The notes beneath the pieces are model-generated. The model saw only the letters and a program-made list of their open reading frames with translations, was not told the origin of the DNA and searched no databases. The position numbers were made by a program, and so were the translations under genes. 64,000 nucleotides of DNA from Streptomyces sp. XD-27 (GTDB lineage: Bacteria > Actinomycetota > Actinomycetes > Streptomycetales > Streptomycetaceae): the NCBI RefSeq assembly GCF_030553055.1, contig NZ_CP130713.1:6572001-6636000 (forward strand), read 5' to 3'. Below, piece after piece: positions 48,174 through 59,789 of this stretch; position 1 is the stretch's first letter; every line of letters begins with the position of its first letter.

Positions 48174-48212
48174 GCTGGGGGGCACCTCCCAGCCAGAGGG
48201 AGCTGGGGGAGG
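48174..48212 (+). repeat. Streptomyces-type extragenic palindromic repeat
   Basis: The stretch contains GCTGGGGGGCACCTCCCAGC followed by a second GCTGGGGGAG. I recall this kind of motif as an interspersed intergenic repeat in Streptomyces genomes. It folds into a stem and follows the NsdA-like gene, so it may also end transcription. Confidence 0.55.
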
Positions 48213-48298
48213 CCGCGACACGGTGAGCACTTCCTTCCGGGTGCGTACGGGCCCTTGCGTCGGCATGCTGCCCTCTACGCGACGGAAGGTGGCTGACA

Positions 48299-48829
48299 GT
48301 GCGATGGAAGAATCTCGCCGAGCGGACCGTGTACGAGAACAGGTGGTTCCGGGTGAACCTCGCCGACGTGGAACTCCCCGACGGCCGCCATCTCGATCAT
48401 TTCCTGATCCGGCTGCGGCCGGTGGCCGTGGCCACCGTGGTCAACGAGGCCAACGAGGTGCTCCTGCTGTGGCGGCACCGCTTCATCACCGACAGCTGGG
48501 GCTGGGAACTGGCCGCCGGAGTCGTCGAGGACGGTGAGGACATCGCCGCCGCGGCGGCCCGCGAGATGGAGGAGGAGACCGGCTGGCGCCCCGGACCGCT
48601 GCGGCATCTGCTGTCGGTCGAGCCGTCCAACGGGCTGACCGACGCGCGGCATCACATCTACTGGGCGGAGGAGGCCGCGTACATCGGCCACCCGCAGGAC
48701 GACATCGAGTCCGACCGGCGCGAGTGGGTGCCGCTCAAGCTCGTCCCCGACATGGTCGGGCGCGGCGAGGTGCCGGCCGCGAACATGGCGGCGGCCCTGC
48801 TGATGCTGCATCAGATCCGCCTCGGCTGA
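48299..48829 (+). CDS. NUDIX hydrolase
   Basis: The 176-residue protein has the Nudix box G(x5)E(x7)REMEEETGW at about residues 74-96 and an ADP-ribose pyrophosphatase-like N-terminal strand (VYENRWFRVNLADVELPDG). The likely substrate is a nucleotide sugar or ADP-ribose. GTG 48299 has GGAAGG upstream. Confidence 0.92.
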   Translation: MRWKNLAERTVYENRWFRVNLADVELPDGRHLDHFLIRLRPVAVATVVNEANEVLLLWRHRFITDSWGWELAAGVVEDGEDIAAAAAREMEEETGWRPGPLRHLLSVEPSNGLTDARHHIYWAEEAAYIGHPQDDIESDRREWVPLKLVPDMVGRGEVPAANMAAALLMLHQIRLG

Positions 48830-48906
48830 CGGGTCCGGCGGACTGGCGGGCTGGCGGACCGGCCGGGCTGCTCCGTGACGGCTCCGCTGTCCACTGAGCG
48901 GCTCGG

Positions 48907-49164
48907 CTAACGGCCCACGACCTGCCACACGGTGAGCGCCAGGCCGCCGAGCCCGGTGAGCGCGGCGATCGACGGCAGTGGCCAGCGGGCGTGCTCCAAG
49001 GCGCGCACTCGCGCGGCCAGTTGGGCGACGTCGTCCTCGGCAGTCTCGGCCCGGTGGTCGAGGAGCGCGAGCCGGCCGTCGACCCGGGTGAGTCCGACGT
49101 CGACGTTTCCGCGGAGTTCCGCGAGCTCCGCGGCGGTCACGGCGTGCTCGGGCTCGGTGGTCAC
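48907..49164 (-). CDS. Small coiled-coil membrane protein
   Basis: The 85-residue protein has a heptad-like helix (about 8-55, AELRGNVDVGLTRVDGRLALLD) and one C-terminal membrane span (SIAALTGLGGLALTVWQVV). It resembles small phage-type holin or scaffold proteins only in layout. The function is unknown. GTG 49164 follows GGGGGAA; the frame stays open to 49332. Confidence 0.65.
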   Translation of the reverse strand: MTTEPEHAVTAAELAELRGNVDVGLTRVDGRLALLDHRAETAEDDVAQLAARVRALEHARWPLPSIAALTGLGGLALTVWQVVGR

Positions 49165-49344
49165 GGATCGTTCCCCCTTCTTCGGTGGGTGCGTGAGGTG
49201 TCCGACGATCCGAGTGAACCGCGCATCGGGCGCGCGCGGCAGCGTGTGCGCCGGGTGAATGCGCGTCATCGCCGCGCACCCCGTGTGAACTCGGGGCGCG
49301 CGGCGCGCGCTCCGGTCGCACATCGCCCGCACGGCCCCATACGA

Positions 49345-49383
49345 CAGGGCCCGGCCCCGGACGTCACCGGAGGCCGGGCCCTG
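49345..49383. terminator. Terminator downstream of the hydroxybutyryl-CoA dehydrogenase gene
   Basis: Outer arms 49345-49356 and 49372-49383 pair over 12 bases, with an inner CCGG/CCGG stem around an ACGTCA loop. It lies 28 bases after the stop of the minus-strand dehydrogenase. Confidence 0.85.
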
Positions 49384-49411
49384 TCTCCCTGTGCCCAGGG
49401 GCGCCTGGCGG

Positions 49412-50281
49412 TCAGTACGAGTAGAAGCCCCAGCCCGTCTTGCGGCCCAGCCGGCCCGCGTCCACCATGCGCTGGAGGATCGGGGGAGCGGCGTACAGCG
49501 GCTCCTTGAACTCGGCGTACATGGAGTCCGCGATCGCGGCGATGGTGTCCAGGCCGATCAGGTCGGACAGCTTGAGCGGACCCATCGGGTGCGCGCAGCC
49601 CAGCTCCATGCCGTTGTCGATGTCCTCGCGGCTCGCGATGCCCGACTCGAACATCCGGATCGCCGAGAGCAGATACGGGATGAGCAGCGCGTTGACGATG
49701 AAGCCCGAGCGGTCCTGCGCCCGGATGGCGTGCTTGCCGAGCACGTCGTGGACCAGCGCCTCGGAGCGCTTGATGGTCTCCTCGCTCGTGGTCAGCGCGG
49801 GGATCAGCTCGACCAGCTTCTGCACCGGCGCCGGGTTGAAGAAGTGGATGCCGATGACCTGGTCGGGACGGGAGGTGGCGACGGCCAGCTTGACCAGGGG
49901 GACGGAGGAGGTGTTCGAGGCCAGGATCGCGTCGGGCCGGGTGACCACCTGGTCGAGGATCTGGAAGATCTCCGTCTTGACCTGCTCGTTCTCCACGACC
50001 GCCTCGACGACCAGATCGCGGTCGGCGAACTCGCCCAGGTCGGTGGTGAAGCTGAGCCGTGCCAGCGCCGCGTCCCGCTCCTCCGGCGTGATCTTGCCCC
50101 GCTCCGCGGCCTTGCCGAGGGAGCTGGTCAGACGGGTGCGGCCCAGTTCCAGGGCCTCGCCGGTGGTCTCGGCGACCTTGACGTCCAGTCCGGAACGGGC
50201 ACAGACCTCGGCGATGCCCGCGCCCATCTGGCCGCAGCCCACCACTCCGACGCGTGCCACGTCTGCCACAGTGTCCGTCAC
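49412..50281 (-). CDS. 3-hydroxybutyryl-CoA dehydrogenase
   Basis: The 289-residue enzyme oxidises (S)-3-hydroxybutyryl-CoA with NAD(P). The Rossmann motif is VGVVGCGQMGAGIAEVCA. The family signature GIHFFNPAPVQKLVELIP contains the catalytic His, and RSGFIVNALLIPYL begins the C-terminal helical domain. It is used in butyrate, ethylmalonyl-CoA and storage metabolism. GTG 50281 has CACGAT upstream, a weak site. Confidence 0.94.
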   Translation of the reverse strand: MTDTVADVARVGVVGCGQMGAGIAEVCARSGLDVKVAETTGEALELGRTRLTSSLGKAAERGKITPEERDAALARLSFTTDLGEFADRDLVVEAVVENEQVKTEIFQILDQVVTRPDAILASNTSSVPLVKLAVATSRPDQVIGIHFFNPAPVQKLVELIPALTTSEETIKRSEALVHDVLGKHAIRAQDRSGFIVNALLIPYLLSAIRMFESGIASREDIDNGMELGCAHPMGPLKLSDLIGLDTIAAIADSMYAEFKEPLYAAPPILQRMVDAGRLGRKTGWGFYSY

Positions 50282-50527
50282 ATCGTGCCTTTCGCTGATC
50301 TACGGGACGGCGGGCCCCGTGCGTCCTCCCACGGTCGGCAGGAGTGCGCCACGCGCCCGCGCTCGTCCCAGACGTTACTCCGCCGGGGTGGGCGACCGTC
50401 CGTCCGGGCGGTCTGGGAGCGCTCCCACGGGTGTGGAGCATTGCCGCGAGCCCCGGCGCCGTTCATCATCAGCGCAACGTGACCAGTACGTGACGCACGC
50501 TCAAGTCGAGCGACCAAGGGAGCGATC

Positions 50528-51841
50528 ATGGGTGAGATCACGCGCAGGGACCTGACCGCGACGGCGGCCGGGTTACTCGCCGCCGCGGCGGTGCCGGCCG
50601 CGGTGCCGACCGCGGCGGCGGCCGCTCCGGCGTCCGAAGGCCCCGCCGGGCCCCCTCAGGAAGGGGCCGATGCCCGGGCCGCCGACCGTCCGCCGCGGGC
50701 ACCGGGCCGCCGGCACCAGTTCCGCGGGATGTGGCTGGCCACCGTGGCCAACCGCGACTGGCCGTCCAAGCCCGGCCTCCCGGCCGGACAGCAGCGCCGG
50801 GAACTCCTCGCGCTCCTCGACGCGGCCGTCAAGCGCCGGCTCAACGCGGTGGTCTTCCAGGTCAGGCCCACCGCCGACGCCCTGTGGCCGTCCCCGTACG
50901 AACCGTGGACCGAATACCTCACGGGGAAGCAGGGCCGAAACCCCGGCTGGGACCCGCTGGGCGTCGCCGTACGCGAGGCCCACGAGCGCGGCCTGGAACT
51001 GCACGCCTGGTTCAACCCGTACCGCATCGCCAACCACACCGACCGCTCCCGGCTGGTGCCCGGCCACCCGGCCCGCAGGCATCCGGAGTGGGTGGTGCCG
51101 TACGGCGGCAAGCTCTACTACAACCCCGGACTGCCCCGGGTCCGCCGCTTCGTCCAGGACGCGATGCTCGACGCCGTCGCCCGTTACGACGTCGACGCCG
51201 TGCACTGGGACGACTACTTCTACCCGTACCCGGTGGCCGGTCAGAAGTTCAACGACGACGCGGCGTACGCACGCTACGGCAAGGGCTTCCCGGACCGGGC
51301 CGCCTGGCGCCGGAACAACATCGACCGCCTCGTCCTGGAGACGGCCCAGCGGCTGCGGAAGCTGAAGAAGGGCCGCGTACGGTTCGGCGTCAGCCCGTTC
51401 GCCATATGGCGCAACAAGGCCACGGACCCGCGCGGTTCGGACACCCGCGCCGGCGTGCAGACCTACGACGACCTGTACGCCGACACCCGCAAGTGGGTCC
51501 GCGAGGAGTGGATCGACTACATCGTGCCCCAGGTCTACTGGAACATCGGCTTCCCGGTGGCCGACTACGCCAAGGTCGTCCCCTGGTGGGCGCGGACCGT
51601 CCGGGGCACGGGCGTCGACCTCTACATCGGCGAAGCGCTCTACAAGGCGGGTGCGCAAGGGCAGCCGGCGCCCTGGCAGGATCCGGCCGAGCTGTCCCGC
51701 CACCTCACCTTCGACCGGGACTTCCCCGAGGTGCGCGGCAACGTGTACTTCTCCGCCAAGGAGGTGGCCGAGGACCGTATAGGAGCGATGGCACGCGTCG
51801 TCGCCGACCACTACCCGGGCCGGGTGCGCCCGCCGCACTGA
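50528..51841 (+). CDS. Secreted GHL10-type glycoside hydrolase, contains a TTA codon
   Basis: The 437-residue protein starts with a twin-arginine-like signal (RRDLTATAAGLLAAAA). The (beta/alpha)8 glycosyl-hydrolase-like family 10 domain follows: FRGMWLATVANRDWPSK, FQVRPTADALWPSPYEPW, HAWFNPYR and DAVHWDDYFYPYP with probable acidic catalytic residues. Codon 16, inside the signal peptide, is TTA (50573-50575), so secretion should depend on bldA. The substrate is probably a cell-wall or extracellular glycan. Confidence 0.9.
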   Translation: MGEITRRDLTATAAGLLAAAAVPAAVPTAAAAAPASEGPAGPPQEGADARAADRPPRAPGRRHQFRGMWLATVANRDWPSKPGLPAGQQRRELLALLDAAVKRRLNAVVFQVRPTADALWPSPYEPWTEYLTGKQGRNPGWDPLGVAVREAHERGLELHAWFNPYRIANHTDRSRLVPGHPARRHPEWVVPYGGKLYYNPGLPRVRRFVQDAMLDAVARYDVDAVHWDDYFYPYPVAGQKFNDDAAYARYGKGFPDRAAWRRNNIDRLVLETAQRLRKLKKGRVRFGVSPFAIWRNKATDPRGSDTRAGVQTYDDLYADTRKWVREEWIDYIVPQVYWNIGFPVADYAKVVPWWARTVRGTGVDLYIGEALYKAGAQGQPAPWQDPAELSRHLTFDRDFPEVRGNVYFSAKEVAEDRIGAMARVVADHYPGRVRPPH

Positions 51842-51902
51842 GCCCGACCGGACGATTCCGCGCCCGACCGGGACGATGACACTGCCCGATCGGGATGATG
51901 AA

Positions 51903-51934
51903 CACGGGAGAGCCGTCAGGCGGGCTCTCCCGTG
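51903..51934. terminator. Bidirectional terminator overlapping the DUF1918 stop
   Basis: A 12-base stem (51903-51914 with 51923-51934) lies between the convergent glycosidase and DUF1918 genes. The DUF1918 stop (51916-51918) falls in its loop. Confidence 0.85.
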
Positions 51935-52113
51935 CTCCTCCGGACCACGGAGTCCGGTCCCGGCGTCATGATCGTTTCGTGGCCGTTCTCGGCACGGACG
52001 CGGTACGGCGGTTCGCCGTTCTGCCCGAGTACTTCGACGATCTCCACGACGTGGTCGTGCTGTCCGACCACCCTGCCGTGCACCACCAGCCTGTCACCCT
52101 TGCTCGCATGCAT
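51916..52113 (-). CDS. DUF1918 protein
   Basis: The 65-residue SH3-barrel-like protein begins MHASKGDRLVVHGRVVGQHD and has PPYRVRAENGHETIMTPGPD, the DUF1918 pattern. Members are small, soluble and of unknown function. The ATG has an AGGAGG site and a TAGACT hexamer lies about 60 bases upstream on the minus strand. Confidence 0.93.
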   Translation of the reverse strand: MHASKGDRLVVHGRVVGQHDHVVEIVEVLGQNGEPPYRVRAENGHETIMTPGPDSVVRRSTGEPA

Positions 52114-52199
52114 CGCTCACGGCCTCCTGTCCGGCTCTTTCAGGAGATTGGCTCGGTAGTTGCAGTCTATGGCGGGCACCGCGGGTGTGCCCCTGATCG

Positions 52200-53186
52200 T
52201 CACGTTCTGGCGCGTTGCGTCACGGCGATGCAGACCAGCACCGCCACCGCGGTGACCGGCGCGGCCGGAGTCAGGTGCTCGCCCAGCAGCAGGACCGACC
52301 ACACCAGGGTCAGCAGCGGCTGGGCCAGCTGCAGCTGGCTCGCCCGCGCCACGCCGATCGCCGCCATGCCCCGGTACCAGAGCACCAGGCCCGCGAACTG
52401 CGAGCCCGCGGCCAGCCACAGCAGCCCGGCGACGGCGTGCCCGGTCAGCCGCGCCGGCTCGGCCGACAGCGCCACGGCAGCGCCCGCCACGGACAGCGGC
52501 AGACAGCCGACCAGCGCCCAGCCGATCACCTGCCAGCCCGGCATGTGCCCGGCCAGCCGCCCGCCCTCGGTGTAGCCCGCCGCGCACACCAGCAGCGCCG
52601 CGAACAGGTAGAGATCGCCCGACGTCGGCGTGCCGCCGCTCTGCTGTACGGCGAAGCCCAGCACCGCCGCCGCACCGGCCAGCGCCGCCGCCCAGAAGGC
52701 GCGGGAGGGCCGCGCTCCGGTCCGTACGGCGGAGAACGCGGCCGTGGTGAGCGGCAGGAGACCGACCACCACCGCCGCGTGCGAGGTCGTCGAGGTCCGC
52801 AGCGCGAGCGTGGTCAGCAGCGGGAAGCCCACGACGACCCCGGCCGCCACGACGGCGAGCCCCGGCCAGTACCGGCGGTCGGGCAGCGGTACGCGCAGTA
52901 CGGCCAGGCAGCCGCCCGCGAGCAGCCCCGCCAGCACCATGCGCAGGGAGACGGCGGACCACGGCCCGAAGCCCTCCAGCGCCCAGACGGTGCCGGGGAA
53001 GGTGAGCGAGAAGGCGGCGACGCCGAGCCCGGCGAGCAGGGTGCCGGCGGCCGTGCCCGTGGCGCTCCCCGCGCGCGTGGCGGCGCCGGCGGCCGCCCCC
53101 GTACGCGCGGCTGCGGCGCCCGGGGCCGTCGCGCCGGTGCTCACCGCTATCGACGTGGAGCGGATAGCGCTATCGTCATCTCTCAT
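52200..53186 (-). CDS. EamA/DMT-family transporter
   Basis: The 328-residue protein has ten hydrophobic helices in two EamA repeats after an Ala/Gly/Thr-rich 60-residue N-terminus. These transporters export metabolites such as amino acids. The ATG at 53186 overlaps the start codon of the divergent MocR gene by two bases (CATG). GTG 53144 is an alternative that leaves a 40-base control region. The MocR neighbour probably regulates it. Confidence 0.9.
   Translation of the reverse strand: MRDDDSAIRSTSIAVSTGATAPGAAAARTGAAAGAATRAGSATGTAAGTLLAGLGVAAFSLTFPGTVWALEGFGPWSAVSLRMVLAGLLAGGCLAVLRVPLPDRRYWPGLAVVAAGVVVGFPLLTTLALRTSTTSHAAVVVGLLPLTTAAFSAVRTGARPSRAFWAAALAGAAAVLGFAVQQSGGTPTSGDLYLFAALLVCAAGYTEGGRLAGHMPGWQVIGWALVGCLPLSVAGAAVALSAEPARLTGHAVAGLLWLAAGSQFAGLVLWYRGMAAIGVARASQLQLAQPLLTLVWSVLLLGEHLTPAAPVTAVAVLVCIAVTQRART
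53163..53174. promoter_or_regulatory. Palindromic operator at the EamA/MocR junction
   Basis: GATAGCGCTATC is a perfect 12-base palindrome, and a third half-site GCTATC lies 17 bases to its left. It overlaps TATCGT (53171-53176), a -10-like hexamer eight bases before the MocR ATG. This suggests autoregulation by MocR. Confidence 0.6.
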
Positions 53187-54636
53187 GCAAGAGCGTAGCA
53201 GTGTGGCGGAGTTGGCAAGCATCCTGCGAAGTGAACTCAACCGCTACTCACCAGGTGAGAAGCTGCCGTCCAGTCGGGCCCTTGTGGAGCGCTTCCGGGT
53301 CAGCCCCGTGACCGTCTCCCGCGCGCTGGCCGCGCTCGCCGCCGAGGGGCTGGTCGTCACCCGGCCCGGCGCCGGAGCCTTCCGGGCCGACCGGCCGCGC
53401 CGCGGCACGGCGCGCCCCGGCGACACCTCCTGGCAGGAGGTCGCCCTGAGCGCGGAGACCCCGGGCGAACCGGTGCCCCGCTCCGTCGACGCCTCCGCCG
53501 TACTCGCCACGCTGGCCGCCCCGCCGCCCGGTGTCGTCGAACTCAACGGCGGCTACCTGCACCCCTCGCTCCAGCCGGAGCGCGCCATGGCCGCCGCACT
53601 CGCCCGCGCCGGCCGGCGGCCGGGCGCCTGGGGCCGCCCGCCGACGGAGGGGCTGGCCGAGCTGCGCGCCTGGTTCGCCCGCGAGATCGGCGGCGCCGCG
53701 GGCGCCGTCGCCCCCTCCGACGTCCTGGTCACCGCGGGCGGCCAGAGCGCGCTGACCGCCGCGCTGCGCGCGCTCGCCACCCCCGGCGCGCCCGTCCTCG
53801 TCGAGTCCCCGACCTACCCCGGCATGCTCGCCGCGGCCCGCGCCTCCGGCCTGCGCCCGGTCCCCGTACCCGTCGACACCGACGGCGTCCGCACCGACCT
53901 GCTCGCCCAGGCGTTCCGGGTCAGCGGCGCCCGCGTCTTCGTCTCGCAGCCGCTGTTCCAGAACCCGACCGGCGCGGTGCTCTCCGCCGAGCGGCGCGCC
54001 GAGGTGCTGCGCGTGGCGCGCGAGGCCGGGGCGTTCGTCGTCGAGGACGACTTCGCCCGCCGTCTGGCGCACGAGGACGCCGCCCCGCCGCCCGCCCCGC
54101 TCGTCGCCGACGATCCCGACGGCGTCGTGGTGCACGTCTGCTCCCTCACCAAGATCACCTCACCCAGCCTGCGGGTGGGCGCGCTCGCCGCCCGCGGCCC
54201 CGCCCTGGAGCGCCTCCGCGCCATCCAGATCGTCGACAGCTTCTTCGTGCCGCGCCCGCTCCAGGAGGCCGCCCTCGAACTGGTCGGCGCGCCGGGGTGG
54301 CTCCGCCATCTGCGCCACATCGCCGCCGAACTGCGCGGTCGCCGCGACGCCCTGGTCACCGCGCTCCGGCAGGAGCTGCCCGAGGCGGCCGACATACGGC
54401 ACGTACCGTCCGGCGGCTACGTCCTGTGGCTGCGCCTGCCCGACGGTACGGACGAGTTCGCGCTGGCCGCCGCCGGCCTGCGCGCGGGGGTGGCCGTCGC
54501 CCCGGGGCGCCCCTACTTCTGCGCCGAACCGCCCGCCCCCCACCTGCGGCTCAGCTTCGCGTCGGCGGCGAGCGCCGGTGAGCTGGCCGAGGGAGTGCGG
54601 CGGCTCCGCGCGGCGTACGACGACATCCGGGCCTGA
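53185..54636 (+). CDS. MocR-type PLP-dependent GntR regulator
   Basis: The 483-residue protein fuses a GntR winged helix (about 10-75, LPSSRALVERFRVSPVTVSRALAAL) to a class I aminotransferase domain. The PLP lysine is Lys323 in SLTKITSPSLRVG. MocR proteins sense PLP or amine ligands through that domain. The ATG has no ribosome site, and a TATCGT hexamer eight bases upstream implies a leaderless mRNA. Confidence 0.92.
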   Translation: MQERSSVAELASILRSELNRYSPGEKLPSSRALVERFRVSPVTVSRALAALAAEGLVVTRPGAGAFRADRPRRGTARPGDTSWQEVALSAETPGEPVPRSVDASAVLATLAAPPPGVVELNGGYLHPSLQPERAMAAALARAGRRPGAWGRPPTEGLAELRAWFAREIGGAAGAVAPSDVLVTAGGQSALTAALRALATPGAPVLVESPTYPGMLAAARASGLRPVPVPVDTDGVRTDLLAQAFRVSGARVFVSQPLFQNPTGAVLSAERRAEVLRVAREAGAFVVEDDFARRLAHEDAAPPPAPLVADDPDGVVVHVCSLTKITSPSLRVGALAARGPALERLRAIQIVDSFFVPRPLQEAALELVGAPGWLRHLRHIAAELRGRRDALVTALRQELPEAADIRHVPSGGYVLWLRLPDGTDEFALAAAGLRAGVAVAPGRPYFCAEPPAPHLRLSFASAASAGELAEGVRRLRAAYDDIRA

Positions 54637-54662
54637 CGGCGCCCCTGCCCCTGCGCCCGTGT

Positions 54663-54682
54663 CCGGTCGACGAGACGACCGG
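54663..54682 (+). terminator. Hairpin after the MocR gene
   Basis: A seven-pair stem CCGGTCG/CGACCGG with loop ACGAGA lies 27 bases after the stop. Confidence 0.6.
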
Positions 54683-54756
54683 GCAGCCCGCAGGAACCGA
54701 TCGGCCGGGCCCAGCGTTCAAGAGATCCTCCGGCGGCCGCCCCGCTCCAGCGAGCG

Positions 54757-57011
<2,255 letters not shown>

Positions 57012-57015
<4 letters not shown>

Positions 57016-57920
57016 CCGCTCGTAAGCACACCGCCCTGCCCAAGGCACGCACCCTCATCGAGGCGCTGCCCTGGCTGACCCGCCATCACGGCAAGACCGT
57101 CGTGGTCAAGTTCGGTGGCAACGCCATGGTCGACGACGGGCTCAAGGCCGCGTTCGCCCAGGACGTGGTCTTCCTGCGACACGCTGGCCTGCGCCCCGTC
57201 GTCGTGCACGGCGGTGGGCCGCAGATCAGCGCCCAGCTGGACCGGCTCGGCCTGGAGTCGGAGTTCAAGGCGGGGCTGCGCGTCACCAGCCCCGAGGCCA
57301 TGGACGTCGTCCGGATGGTGCTCGCGGGACAGGTCCAGCGCGAGCTGGTCGGTCTGCTCAACCAGCACGGCCCGCTCGCCGTCGGCCTGACCGGCGAGGA
57401 CGCGCACACCATGACGGCCATCAAGCGGTACGCCGACATCGACGGCGAACAGGTCGACATCGGCCGGGTCGGCGAGGTCACGGACATCGACACCGGCGCC
57501 ATCCAGGCCCTGTTGGACAACGGGCGGATCCCGGTGGTGTCCTCCATCGCCCGCAGCGCCGACGACGGCCACGTCTACAACGTCAACGCCGACACCGCGG
57601 CCGCCGCCCTCGCCGCCGCGCTGGGCGCCGAGACGCTGATGGTGCTCACCGACGTCGAGGGCCTGTACGCCGACTGGCCCGACAGCGACGACGTCATCAG
57701 CCAACTCACCGCGAGTGAACTGGAGAAGCTGCTGCCCGATCTGGCCAGCGGCATGGTCCCCAAGATGGAGGGCTGCCTGTTCGCCGTGCGGAACGGGGTC
57801 ACCACCGCGCGCGTGATCGACGGACGGGTACCGCACTCCATCCTGCTGGAGATCTTCACCGACGAAGGGATCGGCACCATGGTCGTGCCGGACCCGGTGC
57901 ATCAAGGGGAGGAAGCATGA
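57012..57920 (+). CDS. argB: Acetylglutamate kinase
   Basis: The 302-residue amino-acid kinase has [10 protein letters not shown] at the nucleotide site and VVHGGGPQI at the substrate site. It is the step usually feedback-inhibited by arginine, and the C-terminal GIGTMV matches the arginine-sensitive group. ATG 57012 overlaps argJ by four bases. Confidence 0.97.
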
Positions 57921-59143
57921 GCGAGATCCCGGACAACACCAGCCTGACGCAGCGTTGGCGGGGTGCGCTGATGGACAACTACGGCACGCCCCGGCTGCCG
58001 CTCGCCCACGGCGAGGGCGCGCGGGTGTGGGACGCCGACGGCCGCGCGTACCTGGACTTCATCGGCGGCATCGCCGTGAACGCCCTCGGCCACGCACACC
58101 CCGCCGTCGTGCGAGCCGTGTCCGACCAGATCGCCACCCTCGGCCACGTCTCCAACCTCTACATCGCGGAGCCGCCGGTCGCGCTCGCCGAACGGCTGCT
58201 CCACCTGTTCGGCCGCTCCGGCCGCGTCTACTTCTCCAACTCCGGTGCCGAGGCCGTCGAGGCCGCATTCAAGATCGGGCGGCGCACGGGCCGCACGCAC
58301 ATGGTGTCCACCACCGGCGGCTTCCACGGCCGCACCATGGGCGCCCTCGCCCTCACCGGGCAGCCCGCCAAGCAGGACCCGTTCCGGCCGCTGCCCGGCG
58401 ACGTCACCCATGTGCCGTACGGCGACGTCGAGGCCCTGCGGGCCGCGGTGACCACCGACACCGCGCTGGTGATCATCGAGCCGATCCAGGGGGAGAACGG
58501 CGTCGTCGTGCCCCCGGCGGGCTACCTTGCGGCGGCGCGCGAGATCACCCGGGCCACCGGGACGCTGCTCGTCCTCGACGAGATCCAGACGGGTATCGGC
58601 CGAACGGGCCATTGGTTCGAGCACCAGGCGCAGGGCGTCGAACCGGACGTCGTCACCCTGGCCAAGGGGCTCGGCGGCGGCCTGCCCATCGGCGCCACCG
58701 TCGCCTTCGGCCCCGCGGCCGACCTGCTGACGCCCGGTCAGCACGGCTCCACCTTCGGCGGCAACCCGGTCGCGTGCGCCGCCGCGCTCGCCGTGCTGGA
58801 CACCATCGTCGCCGAGGACGTCCTCGACCGGGTCAAGCGCGCGGGGGAGCGGCTGAGGGAGGGAATCGAGGCGATCGGACATCCGCTGGTCTCCCATGTC
58901 CGCGGCGCGGGCCTTCTGCTGGGTATCGTGCTTACAGAATCCCTCGCACCACGGGTGCAGCAGGCGGCTCAGGACGCGGGTCTTCTGGTGAACGCGGCCG
59001 TGCCGGACGTCATTCGGCTCGCCCCGCCGCTCATCGTCGGCGACGACGTCGTGGACACCTTCCTCCAGGCGCTCCCCACGGCCCTGGACGCGGCCCTGCA
59101 CGCCCACCGCGTGGAGACGGGGTCCAACACATCCGGAGACTGA
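57917..59143 (+). CDS. argD: Acetylornithine aminotransferase
   Basis: The 408-residue class III PLP enzyme has [28 protein letters not shown] and the Schiff-base Lys in [13 protein letters not shown]. It converts N-acetylglutamate semialdehyde to acetylornithine. It overlaps argB by ATGA and precedes argR by seven bases. Confidence 0.97.
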   Translation: MSEIPDNTSLTQRWRGALMDNYGTPRLPLAHGEGARVWDADGRAYLDFIGGIAVNALGHAHPAVVRAVSDQIATLGHVSNLYIAEPPVALAERLLHLFGRSGRVYFSNSGAEAVEAAFKIGRRTGRTHMVSTTGGFHGRTMGALALTGQPAKQDPFRPLPGDVTHVPYGDVEALRAAVTTDTALVIIEPIQGENGVVVPPAGYLAAAREITRATGTLLVLDEIQTGIGRTGHWFEHQAQGVEPDVVTLAKGLGGGLPIGATVAFGPAADLLTPGQHGSTFGGNPVACAAALAVLDTIVAEDVLDRVKRAGERLREGIEAIGHPLVSHVRGAGLLLGIVLTESLAPRVQQAAQDAGLLVNAAVPDVIRLAPPLIVGDDVVDTFLQALPTALDAALHAHRVETGSNTSGD

Positions 59144-59150
59144 CGAGAAC

Positions 59151-59765
59151 ATGACCGAGGCGCAGCAGAACGAGCTACGGGACGGCGACGCACGGGACGC
59201 CAACGCGGCGGCACAAGCCGCCGCACAGGCCGCCGGCCAAGCCGTGCCGCAGACCCGCACCGCCCGCCACCGCCGGATCGTGGACATCCTGAACCGGCAA
59301 CCGGTGCGCTCCCAGAGCCAGCTCGCGAAGCTGCTCGCCGACGACGGACTCTCCGTCACCCAGGCGACCCTCTCCCGGGACCTCGACGAGCTCGGCGCCG
59401 TGAAGATCCGCAACACCGGCGGAGAACTGATCTACGCGGTGCCGAGCGAAGGCGGATTCCGTACCCCCCAGGCGCCCCTGGGGGAGTCCGCCAAGGAGGA
59501 GCGCATGCGCCGCCTCTCCGGCGAGCTCCTCATCTCCGCCGAGGCCTCGGCCAACCTGGTCGTGCTGCGGACCCCGCCGGGCGCCGCCCAGTTCCTGGCC
59601 TCCGCCATCGACCAGGCCGAGCTGCACGACATCCTGGGCACCATCGCGGGCGACGACACCCTGCTGCTCATCAGCCGGGACCCGGCCGGGGGCAGGCGCT
59701 CGCGGACCATCTGCTGGGCCTGGCTCAGAAGGCCCGCTAGCGCGGAAATTCGGTACCGGCGCTGA
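59151..59765 (+). CDS. argR: Arginine repressor ArgR, C-terminus apparently frameshifted
   Basis: ArgR binds ARG boxes as an arginine-dependent hexamer. The DNA-binding domain ([20 protein letters not shown], then [20 protein letters not shown]) and the core up to [19 protein letters not shown] are intact. After this the frame gives an unrelated Arg/Trp-rich tail ending at 59765. One extra G in the run 59688-59692 restores the family ending [15 protein letters not shown] with a stop at 59738-59740 and 196 residues. The missing base hits the arginine-binding/oligomerisation domain end. Confidence 0.93.
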   Translation: MTEAQQNELRDGDARDANAAAQAAAQAAGQAVPQTRTARHRRIVDILNRQPVRSQSQLAKLLADDGLSVTQATLSRDLDELGAVKIRNTGGELIYAVPSEGGFRTPQAPLGESAKEERMRRLSGELLISAEASANLVVLRTPPGAAQFLASAIDQAELHDILGTIAGDDTLLLISRDPAGGRRSRTICWAWLRRPASAEIRYRR

Positions 59766-59789
59766 TCGCTCTCGTCCTAGGCTGCCCAG

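Noticed and set aside
59741..59765. Extended Arg/Trp-rich ArgR tail as a real variant
   Set aside because: The alternative frame gives the exact family ending, so a missing base is far more likely.
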